64,000 nt of DNA, taken from assembly GCA_016213505.1 (NCBI GenBank), contig JACRAF010000018.1, positions 62,001 to 126,000 of the forward strand, in the 5' to 3' direction. Below are positions 18,304-25,663 of the stretch, piece after piece; position 1 is the first letter of the stretch; each line of letters opens with the position of its first letter. The notes beneath the pieces are model-generated. The model had not been told where the DNA came from, did not search any database, and saw nothing but the letters and a program-made list of their open reading frames with translations. The translations under genes were made by a program, and so were the position numbers. This DNA is from Devosia nanyangense (GTDB taxonomy: Bacteria > Pseudomonadota > Alphaproteobacteria > Rhizobiales > Devosiaceae).

Positions 18304-19506
18304 TCAGGCGATTTCGGCGGTGTCGGAGGCAAAGAGGGCAGCGCGGTCCTCGGCCAGGGCAGTGGCGCGGCGCCGGTCCGCGTCCATGATGTCGATCAGT
18401 GCGTCGGTGAAGCGGTCGGCCTCGTCGGTGAGGTCGAAGCGGTTGGCGCCGTCGAGCCGGTCGAGATCGGCCGCCTCGATCACCGCTTCGCCGTGCCGCG
18501 CGCCCAGGATAGCGCCGGCCATCACGCCGATCGAGTCGGTATCGCGGCCCGAGTTGACGCCGTCCTCGATGGAGCGGCGGAATTCGGCGCCGTTGAGCAC
18601 GCAGAAGCCGAGCGCCAGCGGCAGTTCCTCGATCGAATGCAACCGCGACGGCTGATAGGCGTCCGTGGGCATCCCCGCCTTGTCGGCGGAGTGGTTGACG
18701 TCGTCGCCCATCGGCGAATAGGCGGCGATGATGGCGTGGAAGCGGCCGGTCGCCGCCTCGTGCCCGGTACCCGCCCGCTTCATCTCGCGCGCCGCGCCGG
18801 CGATGTCGACGATGGCGGCACGGGTGCCGTCCTTGCTCACCGCCAGCACGGCGTCGATCACGTCGTCGATGCCGGTATCGGGGATGAAGGCGGCCGCCAC
18901 TGCGGCGGCCATGGCTCCCGCCGCTTCGAGGCCGAAACTCTGCTGGTGGCCGGAGGCGAAGGCGATGGCCTCGTCATAGGCGGCCCGGGGGTCGCAGGCA
19001 TTGGCCGCGCCGACCGGGGCGATGTACATCGCCGCGCCGCAGTTCACCATATTGCCGATGCCACCCTGGCGCGGGTCGACGCCCGACAATTGGTGGCGCT
19101 GGTAGATCCACTTTTCGGGATAGAACAGTCGCTCGAGCAGCAGCGTCTCGCGCTGCAGTTCGGGGATCCAGCGCGGCATCCAGCCGATCTGCTGCACCAT
19201 GCCGCGCGCCATGTCCCAGGCGTCGAGGTGACGGCGCTCGGCGGCGTAGATCGCCGTGACGCACAGCGTCATCAGCGTGTCGTCGGTGACGATGCCGTTG
19301 CCGCGCACGCGGCCGTTCCGCGCCGCCTCCGGCAGGTCCATCTTGTGCCAGTTGGTGTCGAGCGAGGTCACCCGGCCATAGCGCTCCCGGATCTCCCCGG
19401 CCGAGAGCTTCTCGACCGGGGCACCGAGGGCGTCGCCGAGGGCGACGCCGTAGAGAAGCGCGCGGACCCGCCCGCGGAGGGAGAGTCCTTCGTCTTCAGT
19501 CGTCAT
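18304..19506 (-). CDS. ADP-ribosylglycohydrolase family protein
   Basis: The product is 400 residues. The fold opens with RVRALLYGVALGDALGAPVE. The first metal motif is GIVTDDTLMTL, the second is NSGRDTDSIGVMAGAILGA. Both aspartate pairs are intact, so it should be active. The ATG at 19506 overlaps the stop of the binding-protein gene (ATGA), which fixes the start well inside a longer frame. It differs from the next gene in having no C-terminal module. Two such hydrolases in a row behind a sugar binding protein suggest sequential or alternative cleavage of an imported ribosyl- or N-glycosyl compound. Confidence 0.9.
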   Translation of the reverse strand: MTTEDEGLSLRGRVRALLYGVALGDALGAPVEKLSAGEIRERYGRVTSLDTNWHKMDLPEAARNGRVRGNGIVTDDTLMTLCVTAIYAAERRHLDAWDMARGMVQQIGWMPRWIPELQRETLLLERLFYPEKWIYQRHQLSGVDPRQGGIGNMVNCGAAMYIAPVGAANACDPRAAYDEAIAFASGHQQSFGLEAAGAMAAAVAAAFIPDTGIDDVIDAVLAVSKDGTRAAIVDIAGAAREMKRAGTGHEAATGRFHAIIAAYSPMGDDVNHSADKAGMPTDAYQPSRLHSIEELPLALGFCVLNGAEFRRSIEDGVNSGRDTDSIGVMAGAILGARHGEAVIEAADLDRLDGANRFDLTDEADRFTDALIDIMDADRRRATALAEDRAALFASDTAEIA

Positions 19507-20933
19507 TTGAGGATAGTCCTTGCATAGTCGGTCAGCTTGGCGCCGCCGGCGCCGGTCCATTCCTTCACATAGGCGTCCCACTGGTCCATGCCGGCCTCGC
19601 CGGTGATGAACTTGGCCACCCAGGAACGGTAGACATTCTCGGCCGCATCGACGTCGGCCGCGTAATCGGCCAGCCAGACGAAGCTGTTGTCGGCCGCGAA
19701 CCATTTGTTGACGCTGGCGAGGAAATCGAGCGACGCCTGCGAACGCCATTCCACCGGCGGCTTGAAGCTCGGCGCATAGGAGAAGCGGGCGTACCAGGTC
19801 GCCATGTCCGGCGTCACGGTGACGGCGCCATCGGCAGCCTTGGTGTAGTGAACGCCCTCAAAGCCCATGCGGTCGACGATCTGGCCGGCCGGGCTGGCGA
19901 GGAAGTCCATGATCTTCATCGCCACGTCGGGATGCTGCGACAGCGCCGAGATGGCCCAGCCGCGGCTCTCCTTGCTGACGTCGACCGCTGCGAGGCCCTG
20001 ACCGGCAGGGCCTTTCGGCACCGGCAGCAGGGTCAGCGTGATGGTCTCGCCCGGATGCGCGGCGGCCATCTTGCCGCCATAGATGCCGACCGTCTCGGCC
20101 GACGAGCCGAAGATCACGCCGGCTTTGCCGGTGTAGAACTTGTCTTCCTTCACGTCGAACTTGTTGGTCACGTATTCCTTGTCGAACAGGCCCTTCTTGG
20201 CGAGGTCGGCGTAGTAGGCGAGCTTGGCCTTTTCGGCACTGGAGACGCGACCGGCGATCCACTGCCCGTCGACGTCCTTCATCCAGGTGCCGGTGACGCC
20301 GAACGCCTGGTTGAAGATGTCGTCGAGTTCGTTGGTGTTGACATAGGCGGTGAGGCCGAAGGTGTTGCCGGGCGTCCCGTCGCCGTCGAGATCGGCGTCG
20401 TGAATGGCCTGGAACAGGGCGGTGTACTCATCGACCGTCTGTGGCGGCGCCATGCCGAGTTTTTCCAGCCAGTCGGCGCGGATCACCGGCTGCGGCGCGC
20501 GCGGCGGGAAATCGTAAACCAGGTACGGGTAGTTCTTCATGCGCTCGACGTTGTGGCCGTAGAGCTCGTTCTTGAGGCTGGTGGTGTTGGCGATCAGTGG
20601 ATTGAGATCCACCAGAATGCCTTGCTCCACCATCTTCTGGTCGCCGCCCTGGAAGTAGATCAGGTCGGGGATGTCGCCGCCCAGCAGCATGGCGCCGAGC
20701 TTGTCGGCATAGCCGGAACCGGCGATCGGGGTCATCTGGATGTCGACCTCCGTGCCGTCCATGGCTTTGACGCCATCCTCGATCTCCTTGATGTAGCGTT
20801 CGCTCGCCGGATCGTCCGGCTGCAGATCGCCGGCGACGATGCGGATGACCACCGGATCGGCGAACGCCGTTCCAGCGAGCATCAGGGTCGTGACGAGCGC
20901 AGTGCCCGCCATCAGCAGTCTCTTGGTAAGCAT
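19503..20933 (-). CDS. Family-1 (CUT1) sugar-binding protein
   Basis: The product is 476 residues with a signal peptide (MLTKRLLMAGTALVTTLMLA, cut after GTAFA). The mature part fits the LplA/YtcQ-like group of family-1 binding proteins: GDIPDLIYFQGG, a calcium-loop-like DADLDGDGTPGNTFGL near residue 160, and GWAISALSQHPDVAMKIMDFL. GGAGGAGAAT stands before the ATG. It works with the two permeases upstream in the same leftward operon. No ATPase gene is in this operon. Confidence 0.92.
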   Translation of the reverse strand: MLTKRLLMAGTALVTTLMLAGTAFADPVVIRIVAGDLQPDDPASERYIKEIEDGVKAMDGTEVDIQMTPIAGSGYADKLGAMLLGGDIPDLIYFQGGDQKMVEQGILVDLNPLIANTTSLKNELYGHNVERMKNYPYLVYDFPPRAPQPVIRADWLEKLGMAPPQTVDEYTALFQAIHDADLDGDGTPGNTFGLTAYVNTNELDDIFNQAFGVTGTWMKDVDGQWIAGRVSSAEKAKLAYYADLAKKGLFDKEYVTNKFDVKEDKFYTGKAGVIFGSSAETVGIYGGKMAAAHPGETITLTLLPVPKGPAGQGLAAVDVSKESRGWAISALSQHPDVAMKIMDFLASPAGQIVDRMGFEGVHYTKAADGAVTVTPDMATWYARFSYAPSFKPPVEWRSQASLDFLASVNKWFAADNSFVWLADYAADVDAAENVYRSWVAKFITGEAGMDQWDAYVKEWTGAGGAKLTDYARTILK

Positions 20934-20991
20934 GGATTCTCCTCCGTTGTGCTTATCGTTGTGGTGTCGTTGTGAACTGAACGCGAGCGGC

Positions 20992-21130
20992 CAAGGCCCC
21001 CTCACCCGCCGTTGCGCGGCGACCTCTCCCCCAAAGGGAGAGGTTGGATGGGGCAAGATCGCGCCCACGCACCACCTCTCCCTTTGGGGGAGAGGTCGGA
21101 GGGCGCAGCCCTCCGGGTGAGGGGGCCTTG
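20992..21130. repeat. 139-bp composite palindromic repeat element
   Basis: The element is bounded by perfect 17-bp terminal inverted repeats: CAAGGCCCCCTCACCCG at 20992-21008, and its exact reverse complement at 21114-21130. Inside it, a 23-bp segment at 21022-21044 is repeated exactly in inverted orientation at 21074-21096; each is itself a hairpin with 9-bp arms (ACCTCTCCC/GGGAGAGGT). Such CTCTCCCC/CCTCACCC elements are common dispersed repeats in Hyphomicrobiales. It lies between a permease gene and the binding-protein gene of the same operon. Confidence 0.85.
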
Positions 21131-21160
21131 CGGCATTCGCCGAAAGCTCATGGAAGTCAC

Positions 21161-22141
21161 TCATCCCTTGAGTGCTCCCGTCATCGTGCCCTTGGTGAAA
21201 TACCGCAGGATCAAGGGGTAGATCAGCAGGATGGGGGCGATGGTCAGCAGGATCATCCCGGCCTTGAAGGCGCGCAGATTGATCTGGCTGGCATTGGTGT
21301 ATTTGCCCATGTCTTCGAGGCCGACGATCGAGAGCTTGTCGCCTTCCACCACGAACTGCCTGAGCACCAGCTGCAGCGGCCATTTGTTCTGGTCGTTGAG
21401 ATAGAGCAGCGGATGGAAGAAGTCGTTCCAGTGAAAGACGATATAGAACAGCGCTATGGTGGCGATCGCCGGTTTGGCCAGCGGCAGCACGATGCGATAA
21501 AAGATCTGGAACGGGTTGGCGCCGTCGATGCGCGCCGCCTCGATCAAATCCTCGGGAATCTCCTCGAAGAAGCGCACGAGGATGATGAGGTACCAGGCGT
21601 TGACCGCCTTATACATGATCACCGACCAGTAGCTGTCGAGCAGGCCGAAGTGCTTGTTGAAGAAGTATTCGGGGATCATGCCCGGCTCGAACACGATGGT
21701 GATCAGCACGATGACGTAGATGATCCGGCGCCCCGGCAGGCCCGGGCGCGACAGCCCCCAGGCCATCAGCGTGGTCAACCCGACATTGATCAGCGTGCCG
21801 CCGCCGGTGATCAGCAGCGCGTTCAGCAGCCCACGCAGGACGCTCGGGTGATGGATGAGGACGTTCCACACGTCGACCGAGAATCCCGACGGAACGATCG
21901 CCAGGCCCGACATGCCGGCCACCTTGCTGTTGTCCGACAGCGAGATCGCCAGGAGGTTGATGAGCGGCTGCACGGTGACCACCACCATCAGGAGCAGCGT
22001 CGAGACGATGATCGCATATTCGATCCGCTCGAGCGGCGAACGGCCGATAGCGGCGCGGACACTCGTCCCCTCGCCGCGCAGGGGAGAGGGTGGCTGCGCA
22101 GCAGCCGGGTGAGGGGTCTCGGTAGTGGCGATCTCAGCCAT
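21161..22141 (-). CDS. CUT1 sugar ABC permease (LplC/YtcP-like)
   Basis: The product is about 326 residues with six expected membrane helices. The EAA loop reads DLIEAARIDGANPFQIFYRI, and the ending ILRYFTKGTMTGALKG is typical of the LplC/YtcP branch. An ATG at 22141 has AAGGG at good spacing; an ATG at 22147 is less well placed. Residues about 9-25 (proline/arginine-rich) are encoded by a dispersed palindromic repeat that lies inside the gene, so the N-terminal tail is not conserved protein sequence. It pairs with the LplB-like permease upstream. Confidence 0.92.
   Translation of the reverse strand: MAEIATTETPHPAAAQPPSPLRGEGTSVRAAIGRSPLERIEYAIIVSTLLLMVVVTVQPLINLLAISLSDNSKVAGMSGLAIVPSGFSVDVWNVLIHHPSVLRGLLNALLITGGGTLINVGLTTLMAWGLSRPGLPGRRIIYVIVLITIVFEPGMIPEYFFNKHFGLLDSYWSVIMYKAVNAWYLIILVRFFEEIPEDLIEAARIDGANPFQIFYRIVLPLAKPAIATIALFYIVFHWNDFFHPLLYLNDQNKWPLQLVLRQFVVEGDKLSIVGLEDMGKYTNASQINLRAFKAGMILLTIAPILLIYPLILRYFTKGTMTGALKG
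22067..22116. repeat. Palindromic repeat inside the permease reading frame
   Basis: The segment has two hairpins, CCCCT-N8-AGGGG (22067-22084) and GGCTGC-gca-GCAGCC (22092-22106), then CCGGGTGAGGGG. This is the same sequence style as the element at 20992-21130. It is translated in frame as a Pro/Ala/Arg-rich stretch near the permease N-terminus. Confidence 0.65.
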
Positions 22142-22174
22142 CACCATACCCTTGAGTAGGATCAGATACCCCCA

Positions 22175-22320
22175 CCATGTGATTGCCGCGGAAGCGGGAA
22201 ACCAGGGCCAGGGCTACTGCACTCTCATTCGTCATCCCCGGGCGAAGACCCGGGGACCCAGCAGAGCCTGTGACACTTCGACGGCGCGTGTGGGTGGCCG
22301 GGTCAGGCCCGGCCATGACG
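22175..22320. repeat. Mosaic of three different REP-like hairpin repeats
   Basis: The 207-bp gap between the two permease genes is filled by three unlike repeat units. Unit one is near 22180-22207 (GCCGCGGAAGCGGGAAACCAG). Unit two has the stem CCCCGGG-N6-CCCGGGG (22236-22255). Unit three has TGGCCGGG-N5-CCCGGCCA (22295-22315) followed by ATGACG. Sequences of these three styles are common intergenic repeats in rhizobia and relatives. No gene is seen here. Confidence 0.65.
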
Positions 22321-22348
22321 GCCGAAAGATGGGAGTTCCGCCCCCTCA

Positions 22349-23317
22349 TCACCACACCCCTCGCCCGGTCAGGCGCTTGCTCACCAGATGGGTGAGGATG
22401 ATGAGGACGAAGCCGATGACGCCCTTGAACAGCCCGGCGGCGGTACCGAGCGCATATTCGCCGGTCTGCAGCCCGATGCGGTAGACATAGGTGTCGATGA
22501 TGTCGATGGTCGAACGGTTGACGTCGTTGGTCATGTTGAACACCTGATCGAGCCCGGCGCTCAGGAACATGCCCATATTGAGGATGAAGAGCGTCGCGAT
22601 GGTCGGCGCGATGCCCGGCAGCGTGATGTAGACGATCTTCTGCCAGCGATTGGCGCCGTCCACTTCGGCCGCGTCATAGAGTTGCGGGTCGATGGCGATG
22701 ATCGCCGCAAGATAGAGCAGGCTGTCCCAGCCCGCCGAGCGCCACATCTCCGAGATCACCAGCACCCAGCGGATGGCGCCGGTGTTGGTCATGAAGCCGA
22801 CCGGCTGCATGCCGAACAGCTTCAGCAGATCGTTGACGGCGCCGTCGCTCGGCGACAGCAGCGCGATGAAGAGGCCGGAGATCACCACCCAGCTCAGGAA
22901 GTGCGGCAGGTAGATCGCCGACTGGATGGTCTTTCTGAGCGGCCCGCCGCGGACCTCGTTGAGCATCAGCGCCACGAGTATCGGCACCGGGAAGACGAAG
23001 AGCAGCTTCATCCCCGAGATGATGAGGGTGTTGAGGATCACCGCGTAGAACACCGGCGAGGCGAACAGGGTCTGGAACTGCTTCAGCCCGACCCAGATGT
23101 TGGGCGGGATGATGCGGACCTGCTCGAAGGCCATCCTGGCTTCGTACATCGGGATGTAGTCCCAGATGAGGATGAACAGCAGGCCCGGCGCGATCATCAC
23201 ATAGTACGGCCACCAGGCGCGCCAGCCGAGCGACAGGCGCACGGCCCGGGACGGCTCGGGATTTCCGGGAACGTTCCCGGGACTTTTGTGACCGGCGATG
23301 ACGTGGGAGAGGTTCAT
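22349..23317 (-). CDS. CUT1 sugar ABC permease (LplB/YtcP partner)
   Basis: The product is 322 residues. The N-terminal tail is followed by WWPYYVMIAPGLLFILIWDYIPMY, the usual first helix of LplB-like permeases. The EAA loop reads LYDAAEVDGANRWQKIVYITLPG. The ATG at 23317 is 2 bases after the stop of the LacI gene, so it is coupled to the regulator. Codons 13-18 contain a perfect 16-bp palindrome that matches the site upstream of the LacI gene. Confidence 0.92.
   Translation of the reverse strand: MNLSHVIAGHKSPGNVPGNPEPSRAVRLSLGWRAWWPYYVMIAPGLLFILIWDYIPMYEARMAFEQVRIIPPNIWVGLKQFQTLFASPVFYAVILNTLIISGMKLLFVFPVPILVALMLNEVRGGPLRKTIQSAIYLPHFLSWVVISGLFIALLSPSDGAVNDLLKLFGMQPVGFMTNTGAIRWVLVISEMWRSAGWDSLLYLAAIIAIDPQLYDAAEVDGANRWQKIVYITLPGIAPTIATLFILNMGMFLSAGLDQVFNMTNDVNRSTIDIIDTYVYRIGLQTGEYALGTAAGLFKGVIGFVLIILTHLVSKRLTGRGVW
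23265..23280. promoter_or_regulatory. Perfect 16-bp LacI-type palindrome inside permease gene
   Basis: CCGGGAACGTTCCCGG is a perfect palindrome with the central CG and flanking symmetry of LacI-family operators. It lies just inside the first structural gene and matches 15 of 16 bases of the site upstream of the LacI gene (24409-24424). Confidence 0.6.
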
Positions 23318-23319
23318 GG

Positions 23320-24366
23320 CTAGGGCGCCGTCGCCGGGATGCGCGGCGCCTCGGCGCGCGTCAGGTCTGCTAGCGAGCCGCGCTCGATCAGGCGGCAGGG
23401 GAGGTAGATTCTGCCGTGATCGGCGCGACCCGCTATCTCGTCGACGAGAGACTCGACCGCGCGGCGGCCGAGTGCTCGCGCCGGCTTTTCGATCGTCGTC
23501 AGGCCGGGCCACGCGAAGGCCCCGGCGGGGATGCCGTCAAAGCCGAGGATGGAAACGTGTTCTGGACAAGTGCGGCCGGTCTCGCGTGCCGCCATGCCGG
23601 CGCCGAGCGCCATCAAATCGTTGGCCGCGAACACAGTGACATGCGCGCTCCGGTCCGCCGCGAGGATGCGATGCATGGCGGCGTGTCCGCCGGCCACGGT
23701 ATATTCGCCGTCCTCGGTGGGCAGCGTCGCGGGATCGACGTCGCGCTCGACGCAATGGTCGTGCACGGCGCGCAGGAAGCGCGCCTGGGCGATGCGCCAG
23801 CGCGGCCCGAGCATCAGCCAGGGTCGCCGATGTCCCTTGGAAATCAGGTGATCCAGCCCGAGCCGCACCGCCTGCGTGATGTCCGAGCCGACGCTCGAGG
23901 TATCGGGGAAGCGCTCGGCGCTCGAGCCGATCAGGACGAAGGGCAGACCGAAGCGATCGAGATCGTCGAACGAATCGGCGACCGGGTTGATGATCACGCC
24001 ATCGACCCGCGCCTGGCGCAGCGCCTGCAGATGCCGCGCCTCGCGCCCATGGTCCCAGTCCGAGGAGAACACCAGGAGCGACGAGCCGGCCTCGGCGGCG
24101 CGATCCTGCGCACCGCGGGCGACTTCGGCCCAGAACGGATTGGCGATATCGGGGATGACCAGCCCGAGCATGCCCGAGCGCCCCGAGCGCATGCCCACCG
24201 CCAGATGGTTGCGTTCGTAGCCGAGCAGCCGCGCCGCCCTCAGCACCTTGCCGCGGGTGTCGGCGCTGATTTCGGGCGCATCCGACAAGGCCCGCGCGGC
24301 GGTGCTTTTGGAAACACCCGCCTGCCGTGCCACATCAATGATCGTCTGCCGGCGGTGTCCCCGCAC
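23320..24366 (-). CDS. LacI-family transcriptional regulator of the ADP-ribosylglycohydrolase operon
   Basis: The product is 348 residues. The DNA-binding headpiece reads TIIDVARQAGVSKSTAARALSD with the hinge helix region ARLLGYERNHLAVGMRSG. The periplasmic-binding-protein-like core begins MLGLVIPDIANPFWAEVARGA. The start is a GTG at 24366 with GGAGGGGAGA directly upstream. It is the first gene of the leftward operon. A near-perfect palindrome 42 bp upstream, and a perfect one inside the next gene, suggest autoregulation with looping or a roadblock. Confidence 0.93.
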   Translation of the reverse strand: MRGHRRQTIIDVARQAGVSKSTAARALSDAPEISADTRGKVLRAARLLGYERNHLAVGMRSGRSGMLGLVIPDIANPFWAEVARGAQDRAAEAGSSLLVFSSDWDHGREARHLQALRQARVDGVIINPVADSFDDLDRFGLPFVLIGSSAERFPDTSSVGSDITQAVRLGLDHLISKGHRRPWLMLGPRWRIAQARFLRAVHDHCVERDVDPATLPTEDGEYTVAGGHAAMHRILAADRSAHVTVFAANDLMALGAGMAARETGRTCPEHVSILGFDGIPAGAFAWPGLTTIEKPARALGRRAVESLVDEIAGRADHGRIYLPCRLIERGSLADLTRAEAPRIPATAP

Positions 24367-24408
24367 TCTCCCCTCCCGCGACGGCCTCTCCCCTCCCGCC
24401 GCCGATAG

Positions 24409-24424
24409 CCGGGAACGTTACCGG
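24409..24424. promoter_or_regulatory. LacI-type operator upstream of the LacI gene
   Basis: CCGGGAACGTTACCGG is palindromic at all but one base pair. It lies 42 bp before the GTG start of the LacI-family gene and repeats, with one change, at 23265-23280. Confidence 0.6.
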
Positions 24425-24482
24425 AGATTGTCGCGCTTGGCAATCGGGAAGGCGGCGATCGTGTCGATGGCCGGCGATCGGG

Positions 24483-25265
24483 TCAGAATGCCGACGCGGA
24501 TTTTGAGGCCATGTAGATGGCGACGGCGAAGATCATCGCCGCAAAGGCCGAGTTGAGCAGGCCGCGGCGGGACGCCATCCGCCCGGCGACAAGCGCCCCG
24601 CCGATGCCGCCCAGCCCGCCGCCGGCGACAAACACCGCCGCAAGCGGCCAATCAACGAGCCCCGACCAGGCATAGTTGAGCGCTGTGGTGACGCCGAAAG
24701 CGGTGACTGCCACCAGCGACGAGCCGATCGCGGCGAGGATCGGCATGCCCGTCGCGGCGATGAGGCCGGGGACGATGAGGAAACCGCCGCCGATGCCGAA
24801 AAAGCCCGAGAAGGCCCCGGTCGCCGCCCCGAACCCGATGGTTTTGGGGGCGTTCTCGATGGTGCAGGCGGCGGCGGGATTGGACTCCATGTTGCGCTTC
24901 CACAGCATCATCACACCGACGACGATCATCAGGAGCGCGAACAGGAACAGCAGCTTCTCGCCGTCGAGGGCCTTGCCCAGGGTCGAGCCGAGAAGGGCGC
25001 CTACGACGCCGGCGGCCGAGTAGATGCCGGCGCAACGCCAGCGCACATTGCCCTTTCGAGCATGCGTGATGAGGTTGGTGGCGGCATTGGCCGCCACCGC
25101 GAGGGCGCTGGTGCCGATGGCGAGATGGGCGCTCGGCACGCCCACCAGATAGACCATCAGCGGCACCGCGAGGATCGAGCCGCCGCCGCCGAAGAGCCCG
25201 AGCGTGAAGCCGACCAGCACTCCCGAGAGGGAGCCCAGAAGATACTGGATCGGTTCAAGCAGCAT
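24483..25265 (-). CDS. TauE/SafE-family membrane exporter (sulfite/sulfur anion)
   Basis: The product is 260 residues with about eight hydrophobic segments and the two internal repeats of the family, each opening with a glycine-rich motif: GLFGGGGSILAVPLMVYL near the N-terminus and GFFGIGGGFLIVPGLI near the middle. TauE/SafE proteins move sulfite, sulfoacetate or related anions. Here it is the last gene of the BigR-controlled sulfur block, so export of sulfite made by persulfide oxidation is the likely job. Confidence 0.9.
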   Translation of the reverse strand: MLLEPIQYLLGSLSGVLVGFTLGLFGGGGSILAVPLMVYLVGVPSAHLAIGTSALAVAANAATNLITHARKGNVRWRCAGIYSAAGVVGALLGSTLGKALDGEKLLFLFALLMIVVGVMMLWKRNMESNPAAACTIENAPKTIGFGAATGAFSGFFGIGGGFLIVPGLIAATGMPILAAIGSSLVAVTAFGVTTALNYAWSGLVDWPLAAVFVAGGGLGGIGGALVAGRMASRRGLLNSAFAAMIFAVAIYMASKSASAF

Positions 25266-25298
25266 CGTGCCCCCGGAGGCGTGGTCGGTCGGCGCGGA

Positions 25299-25661
25299 TC
25301 AGGAGCGCAGGGCCGTGGAGTACAGCGAGCCGGCCCGGGCGCCGGAGCGGCAATAGCCATACATCGGCTTGGGCAGGTCCTTGAGGGCCTTCTTCATGCT
25401 CTTGAGCGCTGTGTCGGTGATGCCGCCGGAGATCGGGATGTGGACGGCCTTGAGGCCGACCTTCTCGGCTTCGGCCGCGATCAGCCTGAAGGTCGGCTGG
25501 CCGGGGTCCTCATTGTCGGGACGGGCGCAGACGATGGTCTTGAAGCCGGCGCTGGCGAGGGCCTCGATCTGGTCCGGCCGGATCTGGCCGGCGACGGCGA
25601 AGTTGGGGTCGATGCTGCGGTAGTTCATCTTCTTGTCTTTGGTTGAGTTGAAAGGCCACAT
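25299..25661 (-). CDS. DUF442 (TIGR01244) phosphatase/sulfurtransferase-like protein, half of Blh
   Basis: The product is 120 residues from the ATG at 25661, or 109 from the ATG at 25628. The second start, MNYRSIDPNFAVAGQI, better matches the usual N-terminus; neither has a strong ribosome binding site. The fold is that of tyrosine-phosphatase-like DUF442 proteins, with the catalytic-type loop YCRSGARAG (Cys104 in the longer form). In many bacteria this domain is fused to a metallo-beta-lactamase domain as Blh, in which it has been assigned a sulfurtransferase role. Here it is a separate gene directly after the metallo-beta-lactamase gene. Confidence 0.88.
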   Translation of the reverse strand: MWPFNSTKDKKMNYRSIDPNFAVAGQIRPDQIEALASAGFKTIVCARPDNEDPGQPTFRLIAAEAEKVGLKAVHIPISGGITDTALKSMKKALKDLPKPMYGYCRSGARAGSLYSTALRS

Positions 25662-25663
25662 GG

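Noticed and set aside
16189..19506. Toxin-antitoxin or anti-phage system based on ADP-ribosylation
   Set aside because: There is no ADP-ribosyltransferase or macrodomain nearby. The genes are embedded in a sugar importer operon with metabolic CoA enzymes.
20992..21130. CRISPR array or rho-independent terminator
   Set aside because: There are only two inverted inner units, no direct repeats with unique spacers, and no T-tract. The structure is that of a palindromic dispersed repeat.
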